The notes: a model not told the origin generated them from the letters alone. 64,000 nt of DNA from Amphiura filiformis (GCF_039555335.1 NC_092628.1:80068315-80132314); one strand, 5' to 3'; shown: positions 45,601 through 57,900, counted from the first letter of the stretch. A program made the numbers and translations.

Positions 45601-48600
45601 TTTGTCGAGAAAACTTTGATTTCTGCAATTGGAAGCTTTCCAACTTCAATTCTTTATGTTGTGCAAATATATTATATTTTAACTTTCTAATGAACATTTG
45701 AGCCAAGAATAACAATGATCAAGTGCTTACAGCTTTACGTGTGATTTTTGATGCCATGCAACATTAATGTTGAAGTTTTAAAAGATTTAAACTTTGCATT
45801 ATAATTTCTTGGAAATATTCGAAAAACAGTAATGTGTGTGTGAAAATTTTTAAGCCAGCTGGAATTCTTTATGCAATAATTCTTTATGCAACATTTATAT
45901 CTACATTAACGAAAATGTATATTTACAAATACCGAGCATCATCTTACATGCAAGCTTTCATTTTCAATATCGTGCAGGTTTTAAAATTTGAACAAAACCT
46001 AATTAAATGTTTTGCAAGAAACAGATTGTTTAAAAAGAACGAAAAGGATTTCACAGAAATATGAAGCCCATGGACAGTTAACCATTAGTATGCATTGTGT
46101 TGAATGATCTTTCTTTCAAACTTGGAATGAAGTGAATTGACGCATGCGTTATGTAATCGCTCATTTCTTCGCGATCAGTCGACCGATTCCAGTAAAATTA
46201 GCATATAAGATGCAGAATAAAATGGGCTACACGCTGATGTTTAGATTTTTTTTTTTTTTTGTCTATTTCTCGACTTATATCCAAATTTATTCGCCCGGTA
46301 ATTTTTTCTGGGACACCCTGTATTATCAGTGGCGAAGCGCTACCCAGCAAACACAAAAATATTTTTAAAACGTTTTAAACATGTTATATTTTGGGGTTTG
46401 GTTTAGATAAAAACGTTTAATAACATTAAAATGTTGGGTTATATAAAGGTCATGGAAACGTTTTAAAACGTTTTAAATGAAAACATAATGCAACAATATT
46501 TTTAAATTGTTTTAAAAATGTTATTGTAAAATATTTTTTGATATTTTGTTAACACTTAAGTAACATTATATTAGCATATTTGCAATAGGTTATCAACTGA
46601 TATTTTTGAATGTTATAAAAATGTTTTATACCCTTTATACGTCCTTAATATAACCCGACATTTAAACGTTTTCTGCCAACCTTTTCTAACCTTTTACGAA
46701 TGATGTCGAAAACGTTTTGTGTTTGCTGGGTAGTCATCCTATGGGGGAAGGGGCATCAACCGTGGGGAACCAATTTTCCTATGAATTATCTAAATTTTCA
46801 AATCGATAGGAAGAGCACGTGCCCCCCCTTGCCCCTATGACGCTACGCCACTGCTCACTAATATTAGGGTGGCCACAATGCTAGCTATTGTGTGTACCCT
46901 GCTTACATACACAAATGTATGGTGGAAATTGTAACAGATTCTGCAGCAGTTGGAAAACTTTTGGGCATTTTGAATTCCATATAATTTGTCTCCTAGTAAC
47001 TTCTGTGCAAACCCGACTACCTAATTAGAAATTAGAACATTTTCTGCTCGTAATGAAGGTGAATATAGCATTTTTGTACGGTCACGCATAAAAAAGTTAC
47101 GCACAAAATAATTTTTTGTCATCAAATAAAACTATTTTCCCAAAGATGTACAATTATGCTATATTCAGTTTTACAATCTAGACCCTCAGAGCAAAATCCT
47201 GTGCAAAAATCAGACCAATTTGGTTGTGTAGTTTGGGAAATACAGGCCTTTGAAGGTCATAATTGGCACATACTAGCGCCCTCAATGGTGAAAATCACAC
47301 ATATTTACCTTAAAAGTCCTGGCAAAAGAGTTATTTTTGTGATTTCAGCCATTTTAAAAATGTTGTAAAGAAGCAAATATAGCAATTATGACCCTGGATT
47401 TTTTTTAATATTTGCATAAATGAACATTAAATAAACAAAAACAATACATCTCATGCCTTCTTTGGCTTTATTCCCACAATTATCGCTTCATGAATATGCA
47501 AATTTATGACAAAATCAGGATTTTCCTAAAAATGGGGTAAAATGGCCAATTTTGTGAATCTTTATAAGGCTGTATCTTCGCAACGGATTGTCCGATTGAG
47601 TTGATTCAAAAGTTTTTGAAATCATTTTGCAGAAGGAACAATCCTGATAGGAAAAGTAATTCCAGGGGTGGGTTTGAAATTTTCATGTGACCACCCTACT
47701 AATATAACGTTTTTCTTCCATGGTATCAAGACTTCGCAATAACGACCCGCGGAATAACGATTCATTGGATATGGATACGTACTAATCATTCTTTCTGGTA
47801 ATATGCATGAATTTACAAAAGAATTTACTAAAAACCAAACAAATATGATTATAATACGAACCTGTGAATATGATCAAAACACCAAACCATGTAATAGTAT
47901 TCACCAGCGCTGCAAACGACAAGCTACATGCGCATAAGATACCACCAAAAACTAAGACATGTCTCTCTCCAAATGTGCAAGTAGCGTAATCCGATAGCGG
48001 AGCTTTATCAAGTGAAAAATAAATAAACAAAATACGTCACAAAAAGAAAGTAACCACTCATTTGAGTGGTCACAGATTGAACTATGAATAATCTTTTGTT
48101 TCATAAAGTGACCACGTAAAACAGACCTCAAACAGAACGCTACTTTATTTTATTGCCACATTTTAGCTCCAATGCCATACAATTTTGTGCTTAGGCGACA
48201 AAAAAAGAAAACCCTGTTCTACGAGCCCGACCGACCCAGATTTTGAACAAATTGGGAAGAAAAAAAATTTCCTGTACAAATGAATACCGACCCAAATTTC
48301 GGAAATTTCAGGAACAATTTTTGTTTTTTTGTATTTCCTCAAATTGCAAATTATTTACAGATTTTGGAAATTTTTTGGGTCATTTTCCAAAAAAAATTAA
48401 AAATGGCCGACCGACAGACCCTACTTGAAAGGTCCGTCCGCCTGTAGAACATGGTTTATTTTTTCGTCGCCTTAAAGCCATATTTTAAAATTTACTGAGG
48501 TGAACGCCCTTATTGTAATGTACTTTATTAAACTAACATACCCTGCAAAACTCCAGGCTTTAGGTGCTGTGGTTGTGACAAAATCCGAGGTTTTGAATAG

Positions 48601-49313
48601 TCTTACTCTTACGCCCCAGGTGGTGTCAATTAAACGAAGAGGAATAAAACGGCGGCGTACGTCGTTTAATTATTACGACCAAAACATAAGTCGAACGTGT
48701 ACGCGATACCTTCATAACAGTAGCATGGCGTGCGGGAAGGTCATAACACATCAAATGGACCGACCTCCGTCACGATCGACAGAGTGGTACGCATTGGCGG
48801 CATATGATTTCTTTGTTTTGTCTGATATGTTCGGGTCTGAATTAAAGGGGCATATCTGACAGTGAACACTAACATTTTGTGGAAAAGAAATGCAATTCTC
48901 TTTCTTATGGAAATGTTACAATATGGCTTTAATACAATACTGAATTCGATCAGGAACCAGGCAAATAGTATAATATCCTTACAAATATTTTTGGAACATT
49001 CCACGTGTTTCAGTGCAATTGCTTACTATTACCATGATTACTTCGAAAGTTTGATCTTAAAAGTTTATCATCAATCACGATGTGATGTAAAAATTAAACT
49101 ACTTATATGGTTAACAATTAACATCATCTTACAAATAACATTGGTAAATGCTCTGCATGTAGCTATCCATATTCCCAATGCTGTGCTCGATGTTTGAAGG
49201 CCTTCCTGAAGCGGTTGAAAAAACACGCCGAAACATTTCAGAGTTCCTAATTCCCAGAAGTTGACCAGAAATATAGCTAAAATAATGCCGATAAACTTTA
49301 ACATGGTGATCAT
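42618..49313 (-). CDS. SLC16/monocarboxylate-transporter-like protein, copy 2
   Basis: Four coding exons (minus): 49133-49313, 47862-48002, 44137-44946, and 42618-42724 with stop TAA. They give about 412 residues. Exon lengths and phases equal copy 1 (181, 141 and 810 bp) except that the last exon is one codon shorter. The frame is intact and most differences from copy 1 are conservative, suggesting both are functional. The TM8 block reads SFCGGLGALFGRPLMGP: the Arg is kept, the usual Asp four residues before it is Ala. As in copy 1, the DGGWGW TM1 signature and the basic TM5 motif are missing. Introns are enlarged by at least four mobile elements absent from copy 1. It is probably a plasma-membrane solute carrier, substrate unknown. 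Confidence 0.85.
42791..44003. other. 1.2-kb insertion in transporter intron 3, nature unknown
   Basis: Intron 3 is 196 bp in copy 1 and 1412 bp here. Flanking intron sequence matches on both sides (CATCTACTATAC at the left, CATTTCAGCACG at the right). The extra sequence has no obvious inverted ends. It contributes most of a 185-residue plus-strand ORF (42708-43265) that is unlike anything I recognise. Confidence 0.55.
45255..46320. mobile_element. Tc1/mariner-like TIR element in transporter intron 2
   Basis: CAGGGTGTCCCAGAAAAAAT...TACCGAGCGAATAAA and the inverted counterpart ending GGGACACCCTG are flanked by TA (45253-45254, 46321-46322), 1066 bp. A TA target and CAGGGTGTCCC ends fit mariner-derived elements. 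No intact transposase ORF. Confidence 0.75.
46343..46730. mobile_element. TIR family B, 388-bp copy with TA target duplication
   Basis: CCCAGCAAACACAAAAATAT...AACGTTTTGTGTTTGCTGGG, flanked by TA on both sides. The paralogous intron at about 19944 reads GGCGTAGCGCTAGTCATCC, the unfilled target, against GCGCTA-[element]-TAGTCATCC here. Confidence 0.9.
46865..47697. mobile_element. hAT-like element with 8-bp target duplication
   Basis: Begins TAGGGTGGCCACA and ends TGTGACCACCCT, flanked by ACTAATAT at 46857-46864 and 47698-47705. The unfilled site in copy 1 reads CTCACTAATATAAAG (20082 onward). 833 bp, no transposase. The short inverted ends are imperfect. Confidence 0.8.
48194..48471. mobile_element. 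PIF/Harbinger-like MITE in transporter intron 1
   Basis: 278 bp, ends GGCGACAAAAAAAG and CTTTTTCGTCGCC-like, flanked by TTA (48191-48193, 48472-48474). The unfilled site in copy 1 is CTTAAAGCC at 20771. From about 48496 to 48985 a further ~0.45 kb without recognisable content is also absent from copy 1. Confidence 0.8.
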
Positions 49314-49357
49314 CTAAAACCAAAATGTACAATGTTAAAATGCTTAGATTTGTCAAA

Positions 49358-49625
49358 AACATCAAAATGCTCCGATTTTTCCAAAAGAGGTGTCAAAATG
49401 TTTGTTTTGATCAAACAATTCAAATAAGGATAGGACTGCCCCATCTTGGATGTTTCGTTACCTACAGCAAAATAGGTCAAGGTCAATTAGGCCTCAATGG
49501 AACTTGACCTATTTTGCTGTGTTACCTAGGTAACGAAACATCTTTGATGGTGCAATCCTACCCTTATTTGAATTGTTTTATCAAAACGAACAATTCAACC
49601 TCTTTTGGCAAAATCGAGCATTTGA
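49358..49625. repeat. Long hairpin, ~125-bp arms
   Basis: AAAACATC...GTTTCGTTACCTACAGCAAA...ATAGGTCAAG on the left pairs with ACTTGACCTATTTTGCTGTG...GGTAACGAAAC on the right across a short AATTAGGCCTC loop, with scattered mismatches. It lies just upstream of transporter copy 2 exon 1, where paralogue similarity stops. Confidence 0.75.
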
Positions 49626-49989
49626 ACTTTAAACAGGGTCAAATAATTGATTGTTATGTAGAATATGAAAGTGAAAAAGAAGATTATCGGTCAAATATTA
49701 CCCTAAACTAGAATAATCTTTTCTTGATTCACGGTCATTGGTTTCAGGAACAATAACACAAAACGACCAGTAAGATATTACCCTGACGTTCATTGTATAC
49801 ATAAACTTAGTCTGTTCAATTTTGCATAAAGCGAAAAAATTTGAAAGATTTTGCCAGTTCTATTTATCTATTAACTGAATCATCTTCCAAACACCGTCGC
49901 ACAGTGGGCCAGTTCAAAGTCAAAGTGTGCCAAAACCCTAATTTGGTGACTATCAATGTTCCAATATTATATAAGAGGATGAACTTTAA

Positions 49990-51766
49990 AAGGGATCTGG
50001 AATGAGCGTTTTGAGCGTTTAGACAGTATTTTTTGTGGGACATGAAAGCACATCAGGAATGTCGAATTGCATTCTGAATGCGCAGAATGTCTTTCTGATA
50101 TCAAATAATTTTCATTTTTTGAAATTCACGATATAATACAAATTTTATGACAAATTATTAAAATTTGATATTTTTCAAATTTTTGATATATAACAGTCCT
50201 CGAAGTAAATTTTATAAATCTAATGATATATTCTTAAAGTGTATGTAGCTGGGATGAAAAAATTTGACCTTTCATATTGAAGATATGGATTTTTTTCCCA
50301 AAAAGACCTAATTTTGTTGGTGTTTTGGGAAAAAAAATCCATATCTTCAATACGAAAGGTCAAAATTTTCAATTGATCGTCGGCTTTTCATCCCACCTAC
50401 ATACACTTTAAGAACATCCCAGCAAACACAAAAACGTTTCTAAAACGTTTTAAATAAGTTATATTTTGGGTTTTGGTTTAGGTAAAAACGTTTTAATAAC
50501 ATTAAAATGTCGGGTTTTACAAAGGTCATGAAATCGTTTTAAAACGTTTTGTATGAAAACACACTACAACAATATTTTTAAAATGTTTTCGAAATGTCAT
50601 TGTAAACTATTTTTGCAAACATTGTTGGCCAAATATTTTATCATCACTTAAATAACATTATGTTAAAATATTTGCACCCAGCAAACACAGAAATGTTCTT
50701 AAAATGTTTTTTACAAAACGTTTTAATAACATTTAAATGTCGGGTTATATAAAGGTCGTGAAAACATTTTAAAACGTTATTGTAAATATTTTGGGTAAAC
50801 ATTTTTGCAAAATATTTTTCAACCCCAAAATAACATTCTGTTTAGAATGATTTGTACCAAGTTTTCAAAATGTTTTTGGAATGTTATTAAAACGTTTTAT
50901 ACCCTTTATATAACCCGACATTTAAATGTTTTCTGTAAAACATTTGTGTTTGCTGTGCAGTAAATTACCAACAAATGTTATTTAATGTTATGAAAACGTT
51001 TTATACCATTAATGTACCCTTTATATAACCCGACATTTAAACGTTTTCTGACAACCTTTTATAACCTTTTGCGAATGATGTCGAAAACGTTTTGTGTTTG
51101 CTGGGAATGGGATATTATCAGATTTATAAAGTTTGCTTCAAGTACTGTTAAATATTCATAACCTCATTGATATACGCAGAAAGTGCGATCCAATCACAGA
51201 TAATAACTTTTAAATACGCGGACGCAAATGCAGGTCATTGAAAAAGTATAATGACCGCGTCTCGTGACGTAGCTAAAAGTACGCTCTACAATGACCGCGT
51301 TACGTGACGTGTTACGCGTTCGAACAATTTACGCGGACGCTGGCCGCCGTATTTGGACATTCAGTGCATGATTGCGTGCTAGTGTGGTCGCTAGCGGTAT
51401 TTCCTTAATGGGCTATTCGACTTTTTTTACAGGGAAAACGACAGATAAAGTTAAAATTGAGTTCTGTTTTCAAATTAAAAGAAGAAAATGTGACGTTAAT
51501 TGAATCTTAAAATTGAATATCCCTCGGTTCAATGTTTAGATATTTCACAATACCCTCAAAACAACTGATGCGCAGTCATTAACCTCTAATCAAAAATATC
51601 AATTTTTAATCATTGGCCATAAAATGTGTATTACATTGCGAATTTCAAAAAATCAAAATTATTTGATATCAGAAGGACATTCTTCGTATTCAGAATGCAA
51701 TTCGATATGTTTGATGTGCTCTAATATCCCACAATAAATACTGTCCAAAGGTTCATACCCCACCCC
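49990..51766. mobile_element. TTAA-flanked TIR family C, interrupted copy
   Basis: TTAA at 49986-49989 and 51767-51770, with GGG...CCC-type ends and family-C blocks at both sides. Family-B elements fill 50418-51105. A further ~400 bp (51165-51590), containing ATGACCGCGT(C/T)(T/A)CGTGACG repeated twice, also interrupts it. Confidence 0.7.
50418..51105. mobile_element. TIR family B, with a second family-B copy inside
   Basis: Outer ends CCCAGCAAACACAAAAACGT and AACGTTTTGTGTTTGCTGGG. Within it 50677-50957 is another copy (CCCAGCAAACACAGAAATGT...TTTGTGTTTGCTGTG), whose right end has diverged. Confidence 0.75.
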
Positions 51767-53863
51767 TTAAGAATATTTTCATTAAAATATTTCACCCTTG
51801 GTTTATTCTTTAAGGTGATATTTTTTTATAATAAACACGCAAAATCGCCACAATCTGCTTCTTATCAGAAAAATTGATTTTGGGATGTTTTTATTCGTTC
51901 AATGGAAAGAATATTTTCATTCGGTGAAATATGAACTGTTCCATTCAACTCGGCAAAGCCTCGCTGAATGGAACATTCCATGTTTCACCTCATGAAAATA
52001 TTCTTGCCATTGTACTCATAAACATTCAATATTTGTATACTATAAATAGCAAAATATTCAATAGTAATTGACCAATCAAATGGTAAGAATCTTTGTATGA
52101 GTTATAAAATGAACACTGACTAACATTTTGTGAAGGAAAAAAAATTTGTATGGAAAGATTGCTTTCCATCCTATAGAACCCGTCACTTAGGCTTATTTCC
52201 CAGTAAAGTCATTTTGAAAGCGGGTCAGCGGGACGAATTTGAAAAAGTATTATACGGAGAGAAGATGAATTACTTAGGCTTGTAAATACTTGGGCAGGGA
52301 AAGTTTATACTATAGTACACAGTATATTATCGTAAGCCATGTCTATCAATATACGCATGGGCTCGGTCGAGATTTATCGGTCGTTCGGTTAAAATCAAAG
52401 CGACTCCGGCTATTTTGACAAATCAGCGCAAATAACACGCTAATTCTTATTTCATTACACTCGAACGAATTAGAGAGGTTGCGATTTCAAACGCCGTGAT
52501 CATGCGCTCGTCTATATACTTCAAGATCACTCTTCTGTGACGGAGCGAGGTCGCTGATCTCGCCAGTATAGAGGCCCTGCATGCTTTTATCAATTGGCTC
52601 CAAACAAAGGATTTGAACCGGTGTCCTTCACCGTAATCATGGCGCAGTGCAGTCCATTCAATCAAATTTTGTCATCAACCTATTTAATCGTTGTGCATTT
52701 GTTATGTGTGTGAGACGAACTGTCGCGGTAGATTACAATCATGCTTTTGCTGAATGCATTTGAGTAGTCCACCATATTTACGGTATGATATGTCATATGC
52801 ACAACATCTATTGAAGAGTCTGCACGTACGAAATGAACGTGTGGACAACGTAAAAAATGTACAAAATAAAAAATGTTATAATAATTATATCACAGACAGT
52901 CAAGGATATTGGAAATACGAAGGAAAGTCTAACTATTAATATGATCTATTTTGTTTGTAAGAAATCATTATAATAAAGCAACAGTACGGTAAGATGTGAA
53001 CATTTGACTTCATTCATATAAGCGGTTAGGTTTCATTATCACAAAATCACATTTTTGTTCCTAAAATGGGGGTTATAGCGCCCTCAACGGGCACTCTCTC
53101 CATAGGGCTACATGTACAGACCAGTTATAGACAAATAGCCCTAAAATAAAACTGACTTGTTCATTTTCCTCAAATTTTGCATATGATGTAGATTTAACAT
53201 CTGGAATATAATGAAAGTGGTGTCGTTGCTGCTCTTCTAAATTCATTTTTAAAATGTCCGTCCCAGACCAAGGTGCGTTCATACGTGCAGATTGTCAACT
53301 GAAATGTGTGTAAGATCGGCCGTATAAAAAAAGAGATTTCGATTTGCATCTTTAATACAAACGCACAGAATAACACACGGAAGGACGTCTAAATTTGACA
53401 GTTACGTCACGCCCGGGCGTCAGGCGTCACCCGGTTCATGCAACGCGACTAATTTTCCCCACGAAAAATATAATTTTGAAAATAAAGTCATGATATATGC
53501 ATGTAGTGGTCATTAATCTATTGAAATATTTGGGTTTTTTGTTTGACAACCATAATATTCTGAATACTGAAATACAATTAATTTTAAGGGGCATGTTAAC
53601 CCTGGTTTATAGTCATAATCAAAAGCATGCTGTATTGAAGTAGCAGACCCGGAGACCACTATACTATTTTGCAGTAAACCTTTGACGAGCGCGACTACGA
53701 TGTTACAAATTCGGAGCTAACAACGCGTACGTACGCGCACAGTTCATTCATAAATTTCCACTCGGCAACAGCAGATCGCCTCAGCAGCCAATCAGAGACA
53801 AGTGCGTCCAACGCAGTAAATCATATAGTCTCGGTCCCAGCCGATTTGTGCTCCTTCGTCACT
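51767..53863. other. No gene recognised
   Basis: AT-rich, ending at the gap. A palindromic stretch at 51895-52010 (AATGGAAAGAATATTTTCAT against ATGAAAATATTCTTGCCATT) and a weak tRNA-like B box on the minus strand near 52615 are the only structures seen. Confidence 0.45.
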
Positions 53864-54063
53864 NNNNNNNNNNNNNNNNNNNNNNNNNNNNNNNNNNNNN
53901 NNNNNNNNNNNNNNNNNNNNNNNNNNNNNNNNNNNNNNNNNNNNNNNNNNNNNNNNNNNNNNNNNNNNNNNNNNNNNNNNNNNNNNNNNNNNNNNNNNNN
54001 NNNNNNNNNNNNNNNNNNNNNNNNNNNNNNNNNNNNNNNNNNNNNNNNNNNNNNNNNNNNNNN
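53864..54063. other. Assembly gap (200 N)
   Basis: A run of exactly 200 N, a typical placeholder for a gap of unknown size. ORFs crossing it are artefacts. It lies on the side of ALKBH4 exon 1 where the missing downstream exons should be. Confidence 0.98.
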
Positions 54064-54415
54064 GCCAAATAAAAAATGGTTTCTTCAATTTTATTTTTAT
54101 TTTTTGAAATTCAGTTATAACTTTTCAAAAAATATGTCTAGGAAGTAGAGATGCTTTCTATAGCCTTGCTAATATACAAGAAACACTTGTAGAGGGGGCC
54201 TATCTCTCAGAACAACAAATAAAAAGAGGCCTCCTCCTTTTTCCAGGCATTATTCAATTTATTGTACACGCTAAAACAGCTCTAATTATGGGTATTTACA
54301 CCGATTTTGCGATAAAAATAAAAATAAAAGCCCCTCTTCCTTCTTTTTTTTTCAAAACCCGGACGTGAAACATGTTTTTATTTTACTTGGCCTTATGTGT
54401 ATTTTTTAAGCTTAC

Positions 54416-54517
54416 CTCTTGCAGCTCTTGTCGGTGGACTTGGGCCACTTCTGCATCTGGCTTGCAAACTAAACAGTATCGGATCCCTTTGCATCCACAA
54501 CTAATATCACACTGCAT
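54416..54517 (-). CDS. ALKBH4: ALKBH4 orthologue, first coding exon only
   Basis: The minus-strand exon starts at ATG (54517-54515) and ends CTGCAAGAG before donor GTAAGC, 34 residues in phase 0. The peptide contains CGCKGIRYCLVCK, matching the N-terminal cysteine-rich signature CGCKGIRxCLxC of ALKBH4, a 2-oxoglutarate/Fe(II)-dependent dioxygenase of the AlkB family linked in vertebrates to actin demethylation and related roles. An in-frame TGA upstream supports this start. The catalytic double-stranded beta-helix exons are not found before the 200-N gap or in 49.7-53.8 kb, so they are missing, in the gap, or far downstream. Its neighbour LRWD1, head to head, supports the assignment. Confidence 0.75.
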
Positions 54518-54900
54518 ATTTATACAACCAAGTTTTAGTTTTAAAGCTCAAAACATGAAAATGTTGCCATCCACATGTGCCAATGTGTACCGTCTTTCTG
54601 TTTACATTTTAACAGCCTCATCCCCGCCACCAACTTACATTGATCACAGTTGAAAATGTTCATGACCGATCATCAATACTTCGAATAGCAGATAATTTGT
54701 TGCAACGAGACTACTTGATAATCGTGACATCTGACCTAGGAGGGCGCTATAACATTAATTGAACAGCGCCCTCGGCGATCCACTCCTCTTTTGTGCCAGC
54801 AGTGGTGGGGAACAACTCAGTGATTTCTGCCCAACATTTTAGCTATAAATTCACCCATTTTGCAAGGATCTTCCAAGCTTTGGCGAAAGACGCAGGTAGT
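54518..54900. promoter_or_regulatory. Candidate ALKBH4-LRWD1 bidirectional promoter region
   Basis: Between the ALKBH4 start codon and a possible LRWD1 noncoding first exon ending GACGCAG before GTAGTT at about 54894. It contains an inverted GAGGGCGCTATAA...CAGCGCCCTC pair (54738-54774). Transcription starts are not visible in sequence, so this is positional inference from the head-to-head genes. Confidence 0.3.
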
Positions 54901-57900
54901 TTAAATATCTATATATTCTTAAAAAACATTTCTACCTATATAATGACATTATTTCGGGTCAAATAAGTGTGTAAAACATTGGCGTGCCTACGCCGGACTT
55001 CTGCGTCGGCAACCAACAGCGAGGTCAAATAATTTTATTTTTTCAGGAAGCGAGCACAATTTCGGCCATAAATTAAACGATTAACGCACATATTTATTCA
55101 TAAATATATTACCAATCAATCTACTCATTACATAGTTCAGACTTTCAATATTACAAGTGTACATTTTTTAGTCATAAAGTGGTCGAATTGTGGAAGAAAA
55201 GTGAGTTTGTGAACTTCAAAATTTGTGTATTTTTCTTATTTTTTCTAAACTAAAGAGCGCCACCGACGCCAGACACAAACGTGTTCAGGACGCCCTCTGT
55301 TAATTATGAACTTTATTTTGAAATTTAAGCATATTCAATAAATCTACAGTATCATTAATTTTAATTATATTTGCATTGTAGCCTGTACTAAATTAATTTT
55401 GGCTGGGCATGGGCAAGGCTATGCCTATCTAGTCTACAATGTATATGCAAAAAAATTTGTTCTCTATCAGATGTATATCTGTTCTGTATCTGCTGTCTTT
55501 ACACGTACAATCACCATCCAATGCATCTGGTTGTCGCGATGTCGCATACGTGGGGGGGGGGGGGTCATGTGCAAATTCACGGTTAAATATTGAAGTGGGC
55601 CTTGCAAAGCAATGGGTACGCAGACTACGCACCAAAGAATTAGAAGGAGAACCTAGTTGCCCGTCCAACTTGTCTATGTTTCGTCAGCACAGACATTGAC
55701 TAGTTCACCACGTAAACTTGTATGGCTCAAAATTCGGACCGCTCGCCATTAAGTTTACTGCTTTCTGTGTTTTGAAATTTGTTGACGTTTTAATGCTCCC
55801 CGATTTCCGGTCGATTATTTAGCTGTGCCGCGTCACGTGCATGGCGCTAGTGGGTACCAGCCAAACTTCAGAAGAAAAAAAATCACGATCGCCGATAACG
55901 ATGTGATATGGGACTTACATAGGATTACAAAGAGATATTTCTTGCCAAAATTTGACCATTTCTAGGTAGCTTTGCCCTACTTTGTCTTTGTTATATGAAA
56001 AAGGACAGTCTTAAGTAAGTAAATGTGCAACGCTTTTGATGTTTTGGGAGACTGGGAGGGATCAGAACAAAAAAATGATGGAGCCTATTCTTGACTTTGT
56101 AATATTCCTTCAGCACATTATCGTACGGTAATAGCCTTATACGATGGACAGATAGTCCAGTTTGTGAATGAGGACATCGTATAAGTTCCTTGTACTAGAC
56201 ATTGACCAATGGCAATGTTGACTGACTGTTATCATACTGACATTTCTTTTAACGAATACTGCACCATAGACACCCATATATGATAAATGACACGAAGGTG
56301 GGGTGTTCCTCACTAGGCATAGGTGTAGATCCCAATATTTTGTCAGGGGGATGGTCCGTACAATCATACCCCCCAATCATGCTAATGTTGACGCCTGTAT
56401 GTGGGTTTCTGACCAATCATATTTGGCCATTTTAGCCCCAAAAGTGCGAATTTGCTTCGCGCGAATTTATTCCATTTTTGCACCGGCCCTATTTCAACAG
56501 TTTAGCTCCAAAATGCCAAAATAACCACACACTTATTATGTCGCCAAAAGGGGCTGAATTCACTATACTTCAAGAAATTTTTCCAACCCCATCCCCCCCA
56601 ATGTCAAAAAGAAATCTACGCCACGGTCACTAGGAGAACCGGGACTCAACCGCCATCTTGATACAGGCATGGAGCAAAAATTGGGGGTATTTGGTTTCCC
56701 TCGGAATGTGCTCGAGGCATTCGTTGCAGTCATGCAAAATGGATGATGGGTGCATTTGAGAGACGCACTTGATATGACCTGCTGCACACAAGTACCAAGA
56801 CGCTTCAGATTAGACGCACAATTGTTTCGTCTCCGAAAGAAAGGACCCAATACCCCCAATTTTCTCCCCATAGTTGATGGCGCAAAATGGTGGTATAGGG
56901 AGTCCCGGTTCTCTGTCTCTCCCAATTCTGCACCCGTGTACCGTACCGCTTCGCTGTGCTGCACTGTTGTGACAAGATCACGCTCTCTTTGAAGTTATAA
57001 TTTATAAACAAACTCTGTCAAAAGATCAGTTTGGACACAACTATTGAACTAATGAACTATGCATGCTCTCAGGAATCCTGAACAGCAAAATCTGTCACTT
57101 TTTCCCGCATAGTGTTCTCAGTCGTCATCCAGAAGGTGGACGAATCTGGGCAACAGTCTTTAGATTGATCAGCTCATATTTTTCGGTGGGAATTGTTTAG
57201 TGCCGTACTATTACATTGTCTTTCCTATTCGGCGAGGATGACAATTTTGACCTCCTCGTCTGTTTACAAACAGAGAGGTAGACAAAAGACCCTTCCGCTT
57301 GTCCAAACACTCAAGTATCCGAAGGAATAATGAAGGATGGTCCACAATAGCGTGATTCACGTAACTTTGGGATTAAAAAGCTGTCAAGTAGAACCACATG
57401 CTTCTTTTGTCCAATTTGCCATCAAGATTTCATATGGCAACAGTTCAGACCCAGAACACAAACGATTTTTAGCGAAAACCTTATTTAGGCGATGTTCTTG
57501 TAATATTAGCATGTTTACATTGTAAAAAATTGCTATACAAGCTGAAATTTGTGTAGCAGGTTGTCCAAAATGGGGAGCATTTTGCTCCACGACACAAGTT
57601 AAATTGAACCCTGGACAAAAGGAGTCAAATTTATATTTTGGGATGTTTCTGGCAACAAGTCACAAAACAATTCTCAAAATAAAATATATCGATTGATATT
57701 ATTCTGTGTAGTATATGGCCCGCTGATTACGAGCTGATCAAACTATACTATGCAAAGACCACACGCTTGCAGTGCAAACACAGCTTTTGAGGAATGAGGA
57801 TTGACCAATCACGGTTCGAATACGGTCGTCGCTAGGCAAGGTCAAGGTTCAGTCATGTAGGTCACGCGGTCGTGTTATTCCACAAAAAGTATGCTGATAC

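Noticed and set aside
48500-48859. 119-residue plus-strand ORF in transporter intron 1
   Set aside because: Lies in a ~0.45-kb insertion unique to copy 2; no motif, opposite strand to the gene and no splice context.
52590-52650. tRNA-like sequence on the minus strand (GGTTCAAATCC)
   Set aside because: A B box-like match without a credible A box or stems.
53792-54148. ORFs across the N run
   Set aside because: Entirely artefacts of untranslated Ns.
56563-56964. 133-residue minus-strand ORF
   Set aside because: Spans the GAGAACCGGGACTC TIR element; no conserved motif.
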